64,000 nt of DNA from JBEBVQ01 sp037190845 (GTDB lineage Bacteria > Bacteroidota > Bacteroidia > Chitinophagales > Chitinophagaceae), in NCBI GenBank assembly GCA_037190845.1, contig JBBCJI010000028.1, positions 1 through 64,000 on the forward strand, read 5' to 3'. Shown in pieces: positions 17,901 through 27,750 of the stretch. The position numbers and the translations under genes are program-made. The notes below the pieces were generated by a model. It searched no databases. It was not told the origin of the DNA and worked only from the letters and a program-made list of their open reading frames with translations. Each line of letters starts with the position of its first letter. Within the stretch, counting starts at the first letter, position 1.

Positions 17901-20171
17901 CAGGTGAAGCAGATCGTTTATACACCGAAAGGCTGCATGGCTTATGCTTATAAAACGGTGAAAGTGATCGCTGATAATACAGATGTATCGTTTACGGTAA
18001 ATAATGATAAGCAATGTTTTGGTAATCCATTCGCATTTACAAGTACAGTAACTGGTACCGGTCCTTTCGTCTATGGATGGACTTTCGGAGATGGGAATAC
18101 ATCTGTAGCAGAAAATCCGGTATATTATTACGCGACTCCCGGCAGCTATACGGTACAACTGATTGTAACCGGTGCCGGTGGCGCTGATACAGCTACACTG
18201 CCCGTTACTGTATATGCTGCACCTGTTGCAGGATTTACCGTAAACGAAGAAACACAGGAGCAGACCGGAAACAGCTTTGTATTTACCTCAACTGCTACCG
18301 GTGCCCATACATATCATTGGGACTTCGGAGACCTGACAACCTCTACTGACGAACACCCGGTAAAATCGTATGACTCTGCCGGAACGCATGAAGTAGTACA
18401 GATCGTTACAGCCACTTCCGGATGTGCAGATACGGCAAAGATTTCTGTAGTAGTAATCTCGGATTCAGTTACTTCGGGTAACGATGGAGGTATTGAAAGC
18501 GAAAGCATGGGTGGTCTGGTAACAAAGCGTGACTTCAACAGGATTAAAAACAGCGTGGCCGCCCGGGTGAATTATGCCCAAACTGCGATGTTCATGCCGG
18601 AGGTATATAATGCAGTAGCAAAAGGTACGAAACGCGGACTGGAACTGGTGGATATGATACCTGTACAACTGGAATCCGGTGATGTCATGTTTGTCACTTC
18701 CCCTACAGACCTGTTGTCGATTACTTCTGCGGTGGATGTTTTATCTGTGGATTACACACGCGATCATAAGGCGAAAGCTGTGGCGTTGGGTATTAAGACG
18801 CTTGATCGGGCGTATAGCCACACCAAGTCTATTTGTGACAGGTTCCGTGGTGCAGAACTGATGTTTGTAGAAGATGTGAAAATACAGGGATATGACTTTA
18901 CCCGTTTTGCCCTGAAGAGGGACGGAGGTATCGTGGAATATGCCATCGCTTTTGTTGCAGGTAAAGACAAGGGTAGAGATAATTACACACTTCAGACAAA
19001 CTGGTTGCTGTCTTCATACGAGCCTGATGAGCATATGTATAACTTCCAGGTATGGTCTGCAAATCCGGAGCACGCTGTTAAGCTGGCCGGCGATGTGCTG
19101 GATAACCTCAGGAAAGAACAGGATGTGAAGCAGATAAACGAGATGGTACTGCCGAAGTCTTATATTACATACGGATATCGTGACAAGGAAAACCTGATCG
19201 TACGTATTAATAATCTGACCAGTTCAACGTCAGGGCGTCTGGTATTTGAAGAGCGCATTAATGAGGATGCCGGCCTGAGTATGATGGAGATTCCTCTTAC
19301 GCTTGTCCCCGGCAAGAATAATGAATTTGTTATTCCGATCAGGGACGGTTATGAATATCAGGGCAGCCTCTATCTGGATGGTGTGTTGGAAGATGAAGTT
19401 TATCTTGCTGACGGCAACTGGGGTATTGACTACGATAACAATTATACCGCAATTGAACGCTTTGAACGTGGTAATAATAAAGAACGTATATATCAGGATG
19501 GCGAATACCCGGTATACCGTAATGTAACCTTGCAGGCAAAGAGCAGAGATTATGTATCTGTTTACAAAGCAATCCGCTCGGGTACTGAGCAGGCAGACCT
19601 GACAGCATATAAGTCACTCAGGTTTTATGCACAGGGTAATGGCCAGGTTGAAGTTCGTTTGACGCGTGATTCCATTGTAGACTGGAGAAGTCAGTATAAA
19701 ACTGTTGTGAACCTTACAGAAAAGGGTAAGGAATACACGATCAGCTTCGATGATTTTCTTTCCGACAACATAGATGCGCCGTTTCATCCGAAAGATGTGA
19801 AGACGATTGTGTTTACGTATAATACCGGCGGTGGCAAGAGCCAGGAAATTACGCTGCATGTAAGTGACGTGTCATTCTCGAAGGAGGCAGTAACGGCTAC
19901 AAGAGGATTGGATTCAAGGGTGCTGTCGATCGTGCCTAACCCGAACGAGGGTAAATTTGAATGTCGCTTTGCATCGGAAAAGGACAGGATCCTGAATATG
20001 AGTATTACCGATGTTACCGGTAAGGTGGTTTTCTCGAAGAGCGTTGCAGCTGCAATGGGTGTGAATGTTATCCCTGTTGACCTGAACCTGCCTTCCGGAA
20101 TGATATTGTTTATCTCTCTGAAGGGAGACGACGATCTGTTCTATGATGTGCAGAAGATGGTAACCCGGTAA
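14949..20171 (+). CDS. Giant T9SS-exported surface protein with SdrD-like and six PKD domains
   Basis: About 1740 residues. The start at 14949 gives a clean signal peptide (KKRKLFCAVAIAIVFLSGG, cleavage near SYAEG). The N-terminal 530 residues are not recognised. An SdrD/Cna-B-like domain follows (SGSVWNDVNANITRDGGEPG, about 540-680). Next come six PKD-type domains (about 687-1175, each with a YxWxFGDGxT-like motif) arranged as three copies of a two-domain unit. A roughly 400-residue unassigned region (from about 1180) and a CBM11-like sandwich (RFYAQGNGQVEVRL) follow. The last 80 residues are a T9SS type A tail (VLSIVPNPNEGKFECRF...). Probable role: long surface stalk or adhesin on the outer membrane. 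A strong hairpin follows the stop. Confidence 0.85.
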   Translation: MISFKKRKLFCAVAIAIVFLSGGTIVSYAEGSKDLFTPTTMGYRQYLNASTVSGAFNPYPNNGVHKVYAKAGEIIYAGSSIVGSTLSGATGSISIISPAGATVAASSSISTGRINNRTQELNGPARTGHAGSNYYTPLSYTVPTAGIYEVQFIGLGTGTNIPDGTPTDQYRPAANASSWVQPVNASSSALILAWDVSVGNSSGTLLPGRVYSTCINLTGPNARFEDYSFYGLLYVLTPEGFAYQVDNNGQNGASFNFFSNNKGAVSTPGDFNSAPSYQSVNTTTLTTLNNLIWNPFLEDNANNKTNKVFYNAPAWNDLPETAPVYIAGTSTSTWLYKAPTVPDATNIIITCEGDIAFTSNVDGRYNILIDANDNGSYDDAIDVRLAGTAVLGLNTVAWDGKDGLGNNIILTQVKMKVRTTVAEIHFPFLDVESNYRGIVIKKLDPLSHAIDHSKDTVFWNDRNITHTSGTSAQNANAMGGIAAPVFTNNGVSSTSNGHKWGSGAAPKIPGTDLNYFGNNKTLDTWTFTYDETERTIPFGNCIAISGSVWNDVNANITRDGGEPGISGTTNNGSGTVTTGTPVYVYLVNSSGIVIEKTQLGANGTYQFNAAPRATPGLKIILSSRNQSFGDTMSVSTTPAGWSNTGEIADASNTASQLVSGDGIINLETLASNITGQDFGIVRKTASVFTTNNAGQCLSANSFVFTNSSTGSGTLTYAWYFGDGSTSATKNPAYTYTAAGSYTVRLITTGGGGKDTAVQTVTVYPAPGNGFTINNDTQYLTGNSFTFVATDSASGNSYAWNFGDSNTGSGRNPSHAYSSVGNYTVKLMVTNGNGCKDSSTQVVKVVADATDARFTIDNDEQCLDGNSFVFTNASTGGTLFTYIWNFDDGNTATTENATHTYTAAGTYSVKLIVTGAGGADSVSKTVIVDAPQAGFSVNDTVQHLTGNSFEFTSEHTAHSYHWIFGDGNTSNAANPVHSYTAPGIYQVKQIVYTPKGCMAYAYKTVKVIADNTDVSFTVNNDKQCFGNPFAFTSTVTGTGPFVYGWTFGDGNTSVAENPVYYYATPGSYTVQLIVTGAGGADTATLPVTVYAAPVAGFTVNEETQEQTGNSFVFTSTATGAHTYHWDFGDLTTSTDEHPVKSYDSAGTHEVVQIVTATSGCADTAKISVVVISDSVTSGNDGGIESESMGGLVTKRDFNRIKNSVAARVNYAQTAMFMPEVYNAVAKGTKRGLELVDMIPVQLESGDVMFVTSPTDLLSITSAVDVLSVDYTRDHKAKAVALGIKTLDRAYSHTKSICDRFRGAELMFVEDVKIQGYDFTRFALKRDGGIVEYAIAFVAGKDKGRDNYTLQTNWLLSSYEPDEHMYNFQVWSANPEHAVKLAGDVLDNLRKEQDVKQINEMVLPKSYITYGYRDKENLIVRINNLTSSTSGRLVFEERINEDAGLSMMEIPLTLVPGKNNEFVIPIRDGYEYQGSLYLDGVLEDEVYLADGNWGIDYDNNYTAIERFERGNNKERIYQDGEYPVYRNVTLQAKSRDYVSVYKAIRSGTEQADLTAYKSLRFYAQGNGQVEVRLTRDSIVDWRSQYKTVVNLTEKGKEYTISFDDFLSDNIDAPFHPKDVKTIVFTYNTGGGKSQEITLHVSDVSFSKEAVTATRGLDSRVLSIVPNPNEGKFECRFASEKDRILNMSITDVTGKVVFSKSVAAAMGVNVIPVDLNLPSGMILFISLKGDDDLFYDVQKMVTR

Positions 20172-20190
20172 TTATATTTCATCAAATAGC

Positions 20191-20230
20191 AGCATCCTGA
20201 CCGCTGTAATTCCGGCCAGGATGCTTTTTT
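20191..20230 (+). terminator. Intrinsic terminator after the PKD giant
   Basis: AGCATCCTG pairs with CAGGATGCT and is followed by TTTTTT, 20 bases after the stop codon. It is a classical rho-independent terminator. Confidence 0.85.
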
Positions 20231-20297
20231 GTATGACCGGTAAATGCTAATTGCAGAAGTTTTCATATCGCGTCCGGTCAAGTTTCCCTTACCATGG

Positions 20298-20331
20298 AAG
20301 CCTCACTGTTTACATACAGTGAGGCTTTCTT
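20298..20331 (+). terminator. Second hairpin, terminator-like
   Basis: AAGCCTCACTGT and ACAGTGAGGCTT form a perfect 12-bp stem with a five-base loop, followed by TCTTGATTTT. It may be a back-up terminator; the rest of 20172-20480 shows no gene. Confidence 0.6.
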
Positions 20332-20489
20332 GATTTTACATAAATTATATTAACCATTTTCGTTCAAATTGTCTCGTGTAATATTTACGGCGTATACGAC
20401 AGGTTAAATTTGAAACATCTCTTTATTATCTGTTTGTTATTTATGGTGAATGAGCCTTTGTGCTGATGTGACGCAGTGGTTCAGCAGGC

Positions 20490-20497
20490 TATATTTG
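20490..20497 (+). promoter_or_regulatory. -7 element in front of the broken paralogue
   Basis: TATATTTG matches the -7 consensus about 60 bases before the ATGAACGCT at 20561, so the pseudogene may have kept its promoter. Confidence 0.4.
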
Positions 20498-20560
20498 CGC
20501 AGTATATTTTGGAGGGAGAAGTCCCGTAGTATTCACTGTTTAAAGAAGGATCTGGTGTCA

Positions 20561-20993
20561 ATGAACGCTCATGTCATCCCTTTGTACAGAGGGCGAAGGA
20601 TTAAGTTTTTTTTACCGTCTGGTAGAATTGTTTTCTCCGAATAAAATTGCCGGAAAAAAATATTATTTCGGTGTTCAGACAGGTATATGTTTGTCTTTTC
20701 TACTGTTTTCCGTCTTTTCATCCGGACAGATAGAAGGCCCCTGTATGGTGGTTGCCGGTCAATCCGCAACATGGACTTCCGGCATGTTGGCTACGACATC
20801 TTTTACATGGAATGTAAATGGAGCCATGAGTAACCTCCCGTTGCCCGTAGCACTTGATGCCCGTGATGCGGGTGTTACATATTGTATACACCGCATGTTT
20901 GTTTTAAAGGAGAGAGATTGCCGGATTTCGTACCGTTCATACCGGATACCCGATGATTACTGCTGTAGCTCTCATGTAATATTCTGGTCATAA
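20561..20993 (+). pseudogene. Frameshifted, truncated copy of the next gene's 5' end
   Basis: The region starts ATGAACGCT like the intact gene at 21062. After a frameshift it continues in another frame with a signal-peptide-like stretch (GICLSFLLFSVFSSGQ). The segment EGPCMVVAGQSATWTSGM that follows parallels SGPGTVIAGQPATWTSDM of the neighbour. Nucleotide identity (for example CCGCAACATGGAC) persists for about 130 bases and is then lost. No T9SS tail is present. It is a decayed tandem duplicate of the first 80 or so codons, possibly transcribed from its own -7 element. Confidence 0.7.
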
Positions 20994-21001
20994 TGTCTGG
21001 C

Positions 21002-21009
21002 TAAGTTTG
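21002..21009 (+). promoter_or_regulatory. -7 promoter element for the 1036-residue CHU_C protein
   Basis: TAAGTTTG fits TAnnTTTG and lies about 50 bases upstream of the ATG at 21062. Confidence 0.5.
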
Positions 21010-21061
21010 CATGAGCACTAACATCCTGTTTCGTGAATTGAATAAAGAGAATAATTAGCTT

Positions 21062-24000
21062 ATGAACGCTAACGTTACAATTAAACACTGCTATCACAAC
21101 CGGGAAAGGACTGTTTTGTTTTCCATGGTTATCAAATTCCGGTACTTGAGAAGAGTAGGGTGGGATGTAGGCTGTGTGCTAATTCAGGGGCTTATTATCG
21201 TTGCTTTGTTTGCATGTGCCGGCTATTCCCAGATATCCGGTCCCGGAACCGTAATTGCCGGCCAGCCCGCAACATGGACATCTGATATGTCGGCCAGTAC
21301 TTCTTATACATGGAATACAGGCAGTATCAGCAATCAGCCAGTGCCTCCCGGTTTGATTGCGAGGGAAGTGGCGACGGGAGCAATAGGTGTGCCGGATTAT
21401 CCGAGTGTATGGTATGACCCTTCCAATGGTCATTGGTACGCATTTTTTCTGTCGGGGGGTATTACTGTGGCAGCTTTTGGCCCTGCGGATTTATGGCGTG
21501 TGGATCTGGGCACGGATCCTTCGTCCGGTACGCCGCCGGGCGGAGGGAACCCGACCAATCTTGGTAATTTCGGATTACATGCTGGCGCTACAGGAAACAC
21601 GGATTGTGCTCATGCTATTATATATGACAGTACTCGTGGGGAATGGTCTTGCTTTATTATGCGTACCGGCACGCCGGTGGTTATGCATCGTATAGACTTT
21701 GGAACTACCCTGGCTAACAATCCGACGACATCAACTGCGGTGAATATAGCAGCGGGAATGGGTGGACAGGTTGCAGGATCCAAGATGATGTATGATCGCG
21801 GAAGGTATATTCTGTTTGTCGGAAGCCGGTGGGGGCAACCTGTTCGGGTGAATTTTGGCCCTGATGTGCACAATGTAAACCCTGCTTGCGATATGATGCC
21901 CAATATCGTGACGCACGGTGTGGGTATAGGCACACATGCGGCACGTTCATCCGCACTTGAGATTGCGTATCAGAACGGTAACTGGTATATGTTTACGTCT
22001 ACTACCGATGTGGCCGGCAACGGAGGCAACAAACTCTGGCGTCATGATTTTGGACCGGATCTGATGAGTGCCCCCAGCCGGCTTACCGGATTGGGGATGG
22101 CCGGTCTGGGCTCACACTACTGGGCGGTCAGAATTATTCCGGGATTGTGCGGCAAGGAGTTTTACGGTTATGCGCAGCATTCACAGGGATACATTCAGCG
22201 TATGGACTTCAACGGGGATCTGGAATCGGTACCTGTAGTTACCGGTAATGTAGGTACGAGGGGAAGTAACGGCTGGCCGGTTGTGGGCCCCAATACCCCC
22301 TGGGACCCCAGTGGATTTCACACGTTTGTTTATAAGGACAGTCTGTATGCGCTCACCTCCGGCCATTCCTGGAAGAAATTGTATATCACCAACCTGAACT
22401 ATAATTTCGGTTCAGCACCGGTACATAAATACCCCTCAGACAATACGTATACACATACGTTTACCACTCCGGGGACGTACGATATCTCACTCACAGTAAA
22501 TCTGGACGGGTATGGATCTGCTCAGGTCTGCCGTACGATCAAGGTTGTAAATGAGCCGGTATACAGTGTGGCGCCTGCATCAGTATGTGCGCCGGATACG
22601 ATTGTTTACGAAGTTGACACCATGCAGGGTATTACCTTATGGGAATGGGATTATACAGGCGCCGGTGTGCTGTACAGTACTGTAACTACGGATGCAAGAA
22701 ATGAGCTGATTTTTACGGCTGCGGCTACAGATGGAACGCTTCGTGTTCGTGCCACAGGTGGTTTCGGTACGAGTGCCTATGCAGACACGTTGATCCGCGT
22801 GCGTCGGACGCCTTCTGTGACGCTGTCTCCTGCAGGCGCTCATGATATCTGCGATGGCGACAGCCTTCGTCTTACCGCAGATGCCGATATACCTGTACAA
22901 TACCAGTGGCAGCTTAACGGCGGCGTACAACCCGGGGATGCGGCGCATCATGATGCGATGGCAACGGGTGATTATACGGTTATCGTCACAACTCCCGATG
23001 GTTATTGTCCGGCTATTTCGGATCCTGTCCATATACTGGTACATCCGCAGCCTTTGGCCGACTTGGGTAAAGATACCAATATCTGTGAGAGCGCGCTGCC
23101 GCTCAGGTTGCATTCATTGACCCCGGTTCCGCCCGGTACGCACTATGTATGGAGCAATGGCTTGTCGGTCCCGGAGACAGACATCGTACGCGACGGCATA
23201 CACTGGCTGGAGGTATCCCTGGGCAGTTGTACGCACCGTGATTCGATCCTGGTACGTGCCATCCCGGATCCGTATGTATTTATCGGCGCGGATACGATCA
23301 TTTGTGAACAGTTCCCGGTGCGCATAGGCACGGAGATCGCCGGGGCAGCGCATCTGTGGAATACGGGTGCTTCGGGTGCGTATATCTCTGCTCATGCTAC
23401 GGGGCGTTATATTTTGTCTGTGGATATGGATGGCTGTGTGGTACGGGATACGATAGATATTACAGCGTTACCGGTACCTGTTATAGATCTGGGGGGCGAC
23501 CGGGATATATGTCCTGAGCAGACAATCGTACTGGACGGGAGATATGGGGGCAATAGTAATTATGGCTGGAATACGGGGTCAACCGATGCGCTCTTTACCG
23601 CTACGGCTGCGGGTGTGTATGGTGTTGTTGTGGTTACGGAACATGGTTGTGTAGGTGGGGATACGGTTACATTGCATTATTATCCGAAGCCCACGGTGTC
23701 TTTGGGGCCCGATACGACAGTCTGTGGGGAAACCTCGCTGGTGTTGAGTCCGTGGCGTATCAATACAGATTCACTGATATGGTCTGATGGTTCCGTATCA
23801 CAATCGTATACTGTTGCTTACGGAGGTGAATATCGGGTAACGGCTGTCAACAAATGTGGTATCGTACATGATACTATCCGGGTAAAGGATATTTACTGTG
23901 ATATATGGATACCGGAAGCATTTACTCCCAATAATGATGGTCTGAATGATATATTCCGTGCTCTGGGCAACCTGGCCAGGATAGAAGGATTCCGGCTGAG

Positions 24001-24172
24001 TGTTTATAACAGGTGGGGGGAAAGAGTTTTTTATACGGAGGATAAAACAAGGGGGTGGGACGGAACTCAGAAAGGGGCGCCGCCGCTATCGGGCACTTAT
24101 CTGTACCTGCTGGAATATACATGGGGCGGTAACCCGTATGAACAGAAAGGGACGTTTCATCTGATTCTTTAA
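21062..24172 (+). CDS. Large T9SS surface protein with gliding-motility-type C-terminal domain
   Basis: A 1036-residue secreted protein. A hydrophobic signal (LIQGLIIVALFACAGYSQ) follows an unusually long basic N-terminus; the Met at 21125 is an alternative start. Residues about 90-470 hold repeated blocks (VWYDPSNGHWYAF, RIDFGTTL, RHDFGPDLMSAP) that look like a beta-propeller or sandwich. A PKD domain follows (YTHTFTTPGTYDISLTV), then several Ig-like/PKD-like domains rich in Cys pairs (LGKDTNICE, LGPDTTVCG). The C-terminal 85 residues are a CHU_C type B T9SS domain (IPEAFTPNNDGLNDIF, YNRWGERVFYT). It is likely displayed on the surface or released. It stands alone, downstream of its own broken copy. 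Confidence 0.87.
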   Translation: MNANVTIKHCYHNRERTVLFSMVIKFRYLRRVGWDVGCVLIQGLIIVALFACAGYSQISGPGTVIAGQPATWTSDMSASTSYTWNTGSISNQPVPPGLIAREVATGAIGVPDYPSVWYDPSNGHWYAFFLSGGITVAAFGPADLWRVDLGTDPSSGTPPGGGNPTNLGNFGLHAGATGNTDCAHAIIYDSTRGEWSCFIMRTGTPVVMHRIDFGTTLANNPTTSTAVNIAAGMGGQVAGSKMMYDRGRYILFVGSRWGQPVRVNFGPDVHNVNPACDMMPNIVTHGVGIGTHAARSSALEIAYQNGNWYMFTSTTDVAGNGGNKLWRHDFGPDLMSAPSRLTGLGMAGLGSHYWAVRIIPGLCGKEFYGYAQHSQGYIQRMDFNGDLESVPVVTGNVGTRGSNGWPVVGPNTPWDPSGFHTFVYKDSLYALTSGHSWKKLYITNLNYNFGSAPVHKYPSDNTYTHTFTTPGTYDISLTVNLDGYGSAQVCRTIKVVNEPVYSVAPASVCAPDTIVYEVDTMQGITLWEWDYTGAGVLYSTVTTDARNELIFTAAATDGTLRVRATGGFGTSAYADTLIRVRRTPSVTLSPAGAHDICDGDSLRLTADADIPVQYQWQLNGGVQPGDAAHHDAMATGDYTVIVTTPDGYCPAISDPVHILVHPQPLADLGKDTNICESALPLRLHSLTPVPPGTHYVWSNGLSVPETDIVRDGIHWLEVSLGSCTHRDSILVRAIPDPYVFIGADTIICEQFPVRIGTEIAGAAHLWNTGASGAYISAHATGRYILSVDMDGCVVRDTIDITALPVPVIDLGGDRDICPEQTIVLDGRYGGNSNYGWNTGSTDALFTATAAGVYGVVVVTEHGCVGGDTVTLHYYPKPTVSLGPDTTVCGETSLVLSPWRINTDSLIWSDGSVSQSYTVAYGGEYRVTAVNKCGIVHDTIRVKDIYCDIWIPEAFTPNNDGLNDIFRALGNLARIEGFRLSVYNRWGERVFYTEDKTRGWDGTQKGAPPLSGTYLYLLEYTWGGNPYEQKGTFHLIL

Positions 24173-24393
24173 ATTGTTAAATAGGTTGTTTATCTGTAAA
24201 GATGTCCCGCGGGGAGGGGGATGAGGTCACTATGAATACATGAGTTAAACCGTAAAATTTCTCAAAGAATTAAACAGTACAAACAACGGTTGTTTTTTTG
24301 ATTTAACCTTTTCACTCAACGTAAACACAATTCAAATTCAGCTTTGTTCTCTCAATAAATTGGGAAAGTGAAGCAAGTTTAAAAATTAACATA

Positions 24394-27300
24394 ATGTCCA
24401 GACACTATAGTTTTTTGACGTTTATCTTAGTAAGCCTGATGCCTGCTCTTGTATGTGCGCAGGATACCATTGCTCTTTGGACTTTTGAGAACACGGCGCT
24501 TACTCAGGCCACGGGACTCATGGGTACTTATGGTCCGATCAGTCCGGAAACGGGCAGGGGAGGTCTGACCAGAACTGCTTCAAGCGGAACTTATGCGGTT
24601 GTTTTTGCTAATGCCGGAAATGGCAATGCCCGATCATTCACGGCTACTAACTGGGCAACGATTGGAGACAATATCCAGTTTCGGGTAAACACAGTCAGCA
24701 GAACTAATATTCAGTTGAAATTCGAACAAGCCGGTCCTGCCGCCGGCGCCCGTGATTTTAAGGTGTCTTACAGCACGAATGGTACCGCCTTTACCGATGT
24801 GCCGAATGGTAGCTACCAGGCCTTGCAAATGAATCCGAATTGGAATAATACCACGTACCAGTCGGGTTATGCATACACCTTTAATCTGCCTGCTGCACTC
24901 AATGACGCGGGTGATGTCTATATCAGGATTTCTCTTACTTCAACGACGACAGTAAATGGAAATACTACCGGCACTTCCACCAATACCCGTTTCGACAATG
25001 TGCTTGTTACCGGCACCCTGATGCCGGGTGTCGGCCCGATTACCAATGTGGCCGCCAGCAAGACTTCTTTATGCACCTCGGACGGCCCCGTGTCCGTATC
25101 CTTCAATACCACTACCACCGTTCCCACTACGTACACTGCCGAGCTCTCTGACGCATCCGGCAGCTTTGCAACGCCGGTAGTTATTGGTAGTGGTACCGCA
25201 TCCCCCATCGTTGTCACTATTCCAACGGGCATTTCGAACAGCGCCAACTATCGTATCCGTGTGACTACACCGGCTCTGATCAGCCAAAACTCGGCTGGCC
25301 CAGTCTCTATATCTTCGTCGCCCACCTTTACGTCGCACCCGTCTGATGTGACCGCATGTGAGGGGGGGATTCTGAACGTCGAAGGACAAAGTGCTGATGC
25401 GCAAAATTTTCAGTGGCTTTACAATGGGAACCTGATAACCGGTAATCCGTATGCTGCATACACGGTGACCACGACCAGGCTTAGCGATGCCGGAAATTAC
25501 CGGTTAATTATTGGACGCAACGGATGTTATGATACGTCTAATACAGCAGTGGTTACGGTAAATCCCAGTACTATGCCTAATAATGCTACCGTAAGCGGTT
25601 CCCGGGTTATCGGGTTCGGCAATCTTTCGCTGAATTTGTCAATCATTGCCGGTGATGGCAGTTGTGGCAGACTGGCGAGATTTTATCTCCCTCCCACCAT
25701 TACCACCTCTTTGGGTATAGCTACCGTTACAGTTACCGCAGGTGCGCCGCAACGGGCGGGAGCTAGTGGTCCCTGGTACGTCGGCAGATATTATAAGGTA
25801 GACGTTCCCATCCAGCCTACCGCTCCTGTCGGTGTAAGCTTCTATTTTACGCCGCAGGATTTTACGGCTTATAATCAGTCGGCTCCTCCTGCACAGCAAA
25901 TTGTGGTAAATCAGACCGCGCAGACACTGGGTAATTTGTATTTCTCCAGGCTTGCAGATATCAATGACCTGGGCACAAGCAACGGGACGTTGATAACACC
26001 GGACTCCGTTAAATTTGAGAACGGATACTGGAAGGTTAGCCTGACTACGACGATGCTGCTTGGTAGCCATACTTTCTATCCGCACGGCGGTAATCTGGCT
26101 CCTTGCCCGACCCCGACAATTGCTATTACACCAAGTGCAAATAATACCTGTTCCGGCACTACTGTGCACTTTTCTGCGACTGTGACGAATCCGGGTACCG
26201 TGCCGGGGTATCAATGGAAGGTAAACGGTGCTAACGTCTCTACCAGCTCATCCTATAGCTATACGCCCGCAAACGGAGATACAGTAATTTGTGTGCTGAC
26301 CAATGCAGACTGTGTGAATCCGACAACCGCAACAAGTAATAAAATCACGATGCTGGTATCAACCCCGGTTACACCGGATATCGCCATTTCGGCCAGCGAT
26401 ACCAATGTCTGTTCCGGTGTTCAGGTGACCTACACGGCCACGATAAACCATGGCGGTACAACTCCTGCTTATCAGTGGAAAGTAAATGGCACCAATACAG
26501 GAAGCAACAGCACAACTTTTATTTACACACCCAACCAGGGGGATATCATTACCTGCGCACTGACCAGCAATGTTGTTTGTCCGACATCCAATGGGCCTGT
26601 GCCGAGTAATCCAATTACCATGCAGGTTACGCCAACGGTTACGCCGGATGTTGTCATTTCGGCCAGTGATACCAGCTTCTGTTCCGGCGTTCAGGTTACC
26701 TACACAGCCGCGGGAAACCATGGTGGATCAGCTCCTGTTTACCAATGGAAAGTAAATGGTACAAATGCAGGAAGCGGTGGTGTTGCATTTGATTATGTGC
26801 CGGTTGATGGTGATGTGATCTCTTGTGAGTTGACCAGTAATGCTTCCTGCCTGGCTTCCAACATCCCGGCAGTAAGTAATACGATCACGGCACATGTGAT
26901 CGCGCCTGTTACAGCTGCTGTCAATGTTACTGCCAATCCTCCCGGTAATGTAGCAGAAGGTACGCCGATCGTATATACGGCTAATGTATCCGGAACAACT
27001 GTGTATAGTCTGGATTGGTATGTGAACAACCAGCTGATACAACAACAGCAAAATCCGGATAACTCGATTACAAGACCTGCCGGAGCAGTGTCTGATACCG
27101 TTTACGTAATTTTAAAAGTGGATGGATGTTTCACGGATTCGGTGTATGCTTCAAACCGGGTAGTGGTGACGCCGGTCACGAATATTCCGAAGCGTGCTGC
27201 AGAATTAGGCTTGAAGTTTTATCCGAATCCTGTTTTGAATTATTTGACGGTTGAGGCGAATGGTAGTGAGCTGGTGGAGGTACAATTGCTCAACCTGATC

Positions 27301-27450
27301 GGCCAGACCATTCAATCAGAAAAAGCAATAACCAATAAAAAGCACGTAGTGAATATTGCCCACTTCGGGCCAGGCGTTTACTACATTAAAGTGTGGATGA
27401 CTCGGCAGGGAAAAGAATACGTGGTGACCGAGAAAATTATTAGAGATTAA
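24394..27450 (+). CDS. T9SS type A protein with three tandem Ig-like repeats
   Basis: A 1018-residue secreted protein. The signal peptide is MSRHYSFLTFILVSLMPALV with cleavage after CAQ. An N-terminal jelly-roll-like domain (about residues 20-210, IALWTFENTALTQ) resembles those at the front of Bacteroidota extracellular nucleases and adhesins, but no catalytic motif is seen. Ig-like segments follow, including one with FQWLYNGNLITGNPY. Between about 26107 and 26915 come three near-identical Ig-like repeats (YQWKVNGAN/T, SASDTNVCSGVQVTYTA). The end is a T9SS type A sorting domain (LKFYPNPVLNYLTVEAN, GVYYIKVWM). Probable role: adhesion or surface exposure. Confidence 0.87.
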   Translation: MSRHYSFLTFILVSLMPALVCAQDTIALWTFENTALTQATGLMGTYGPISPETGRGGLTRTASSGTYAVVFANAGNGNARSFTATNWATIGDNIQFRVNTVSRTNIQLKFEQAGPAAGARDFKVSYSTNGTAFTDVPNGSYQALQMNPNWNNTTYQSGYAYTFNLPAALNDAGDVYIRISLTSTTTVNGNTTGTSTNTRFDNVLVTGTLMPGVGPITNVAASKTSLCTSDGPVSVSFNTTTTVPTTYTAELSDASGSFATPVVIGSGTASPIVVTIPTGISNSANYRIRVTTPALISQNSAGPVSISSSPTFTSHPSDVTACEGGILNVEGQSADAQNFQWLYNGNLITGNPYAAYTVTTTRLSDAGNYRLIIGRNGCYDTSNTAVVTVNPSTMPNNATVSGSRVIGFGNLSLNLSIIAGDGSCGRLARFYLPPTITTSLGIATVTVTAGAPQRAGASGPWYVGRYYKVDVPIQPTAPVGVSFYFTPQDFTAYNQSAPPAQQIVVNQTAQTLGNLYFSRLADINDLGTSNGTLITPDSVKFENGYWKVSLTTTMLLGSHTFYPHGGNLAPCPTPTIAITPSANNTCSGTTVHFSATVTNPGTVPGYQWKVNGANVSTSSSYSYTPANGDTVICVLTNADCVNPTTATSNKITMLVSTPVTPDIAISASDTNVCSGVQVTYTATINHGGTTPAYQWKVNGTNTGSNSTTFIYTPNQGDIITCALTSNVVCPTSNGPVPSNPITMQVTPTVTPDVVISASDTSFCSGVQVTYTAAGNHGGSAPVYQWKVNGTNAGSGGVAFDYVPVDGDVISCELTSNASCLASNIPAVSNTITAHVIAPVTAAVNVTANPPGNVAEGTPIVYTANVSGTTVYSLDWYVNNQLIQQQQNPDNSITRPAGAVSDTVYVILKVDGCFTDSVYASNRVVVTPVTNIPKRAAELGLKFYPNPVLNYLTVEANGSELVEVQLLNLIGQTIQSEKAITNKKHVVNIAHFGPGVYYIKVWMTRQGKEYVVTEKIIRD

Positions 27451-27750
27451 GTAGCGGATCTTTTTTAATGGGGTGGTGGTTTGTAAAAAGAACCAAGCCC
27501 CACCGGACAGAATCACTTTTAATTTGTCGGTTCCAGGCTCGGGGATCCGGGATTCAAAGTGTCCGGTAAGGTTACAATGAGACCTTCTACAGGAAAGGGT
27601 TTTAGTGAAATGAAACAGGTGTTTTTATAGGTGTTCGTATTGGTGTCGGAAACACTTTGTTTTCGCTATAAAATCACCAGAAAATAATTGATCCTGTAAA
27701 ACGTATAAAAACACCCAACCCCATTAGGGCATTCCTGCATTTTAAAACAC
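27451..27750. other. Gene-free stretch before the tRNA
   Basis: About 300 bases without a plausible frame on either strand. A weak GGGGTGG/CCCCACC pairing near 27467-27505 could end the upstream transcript, but it lacks a clear T-tract. Confidence 0.4.
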
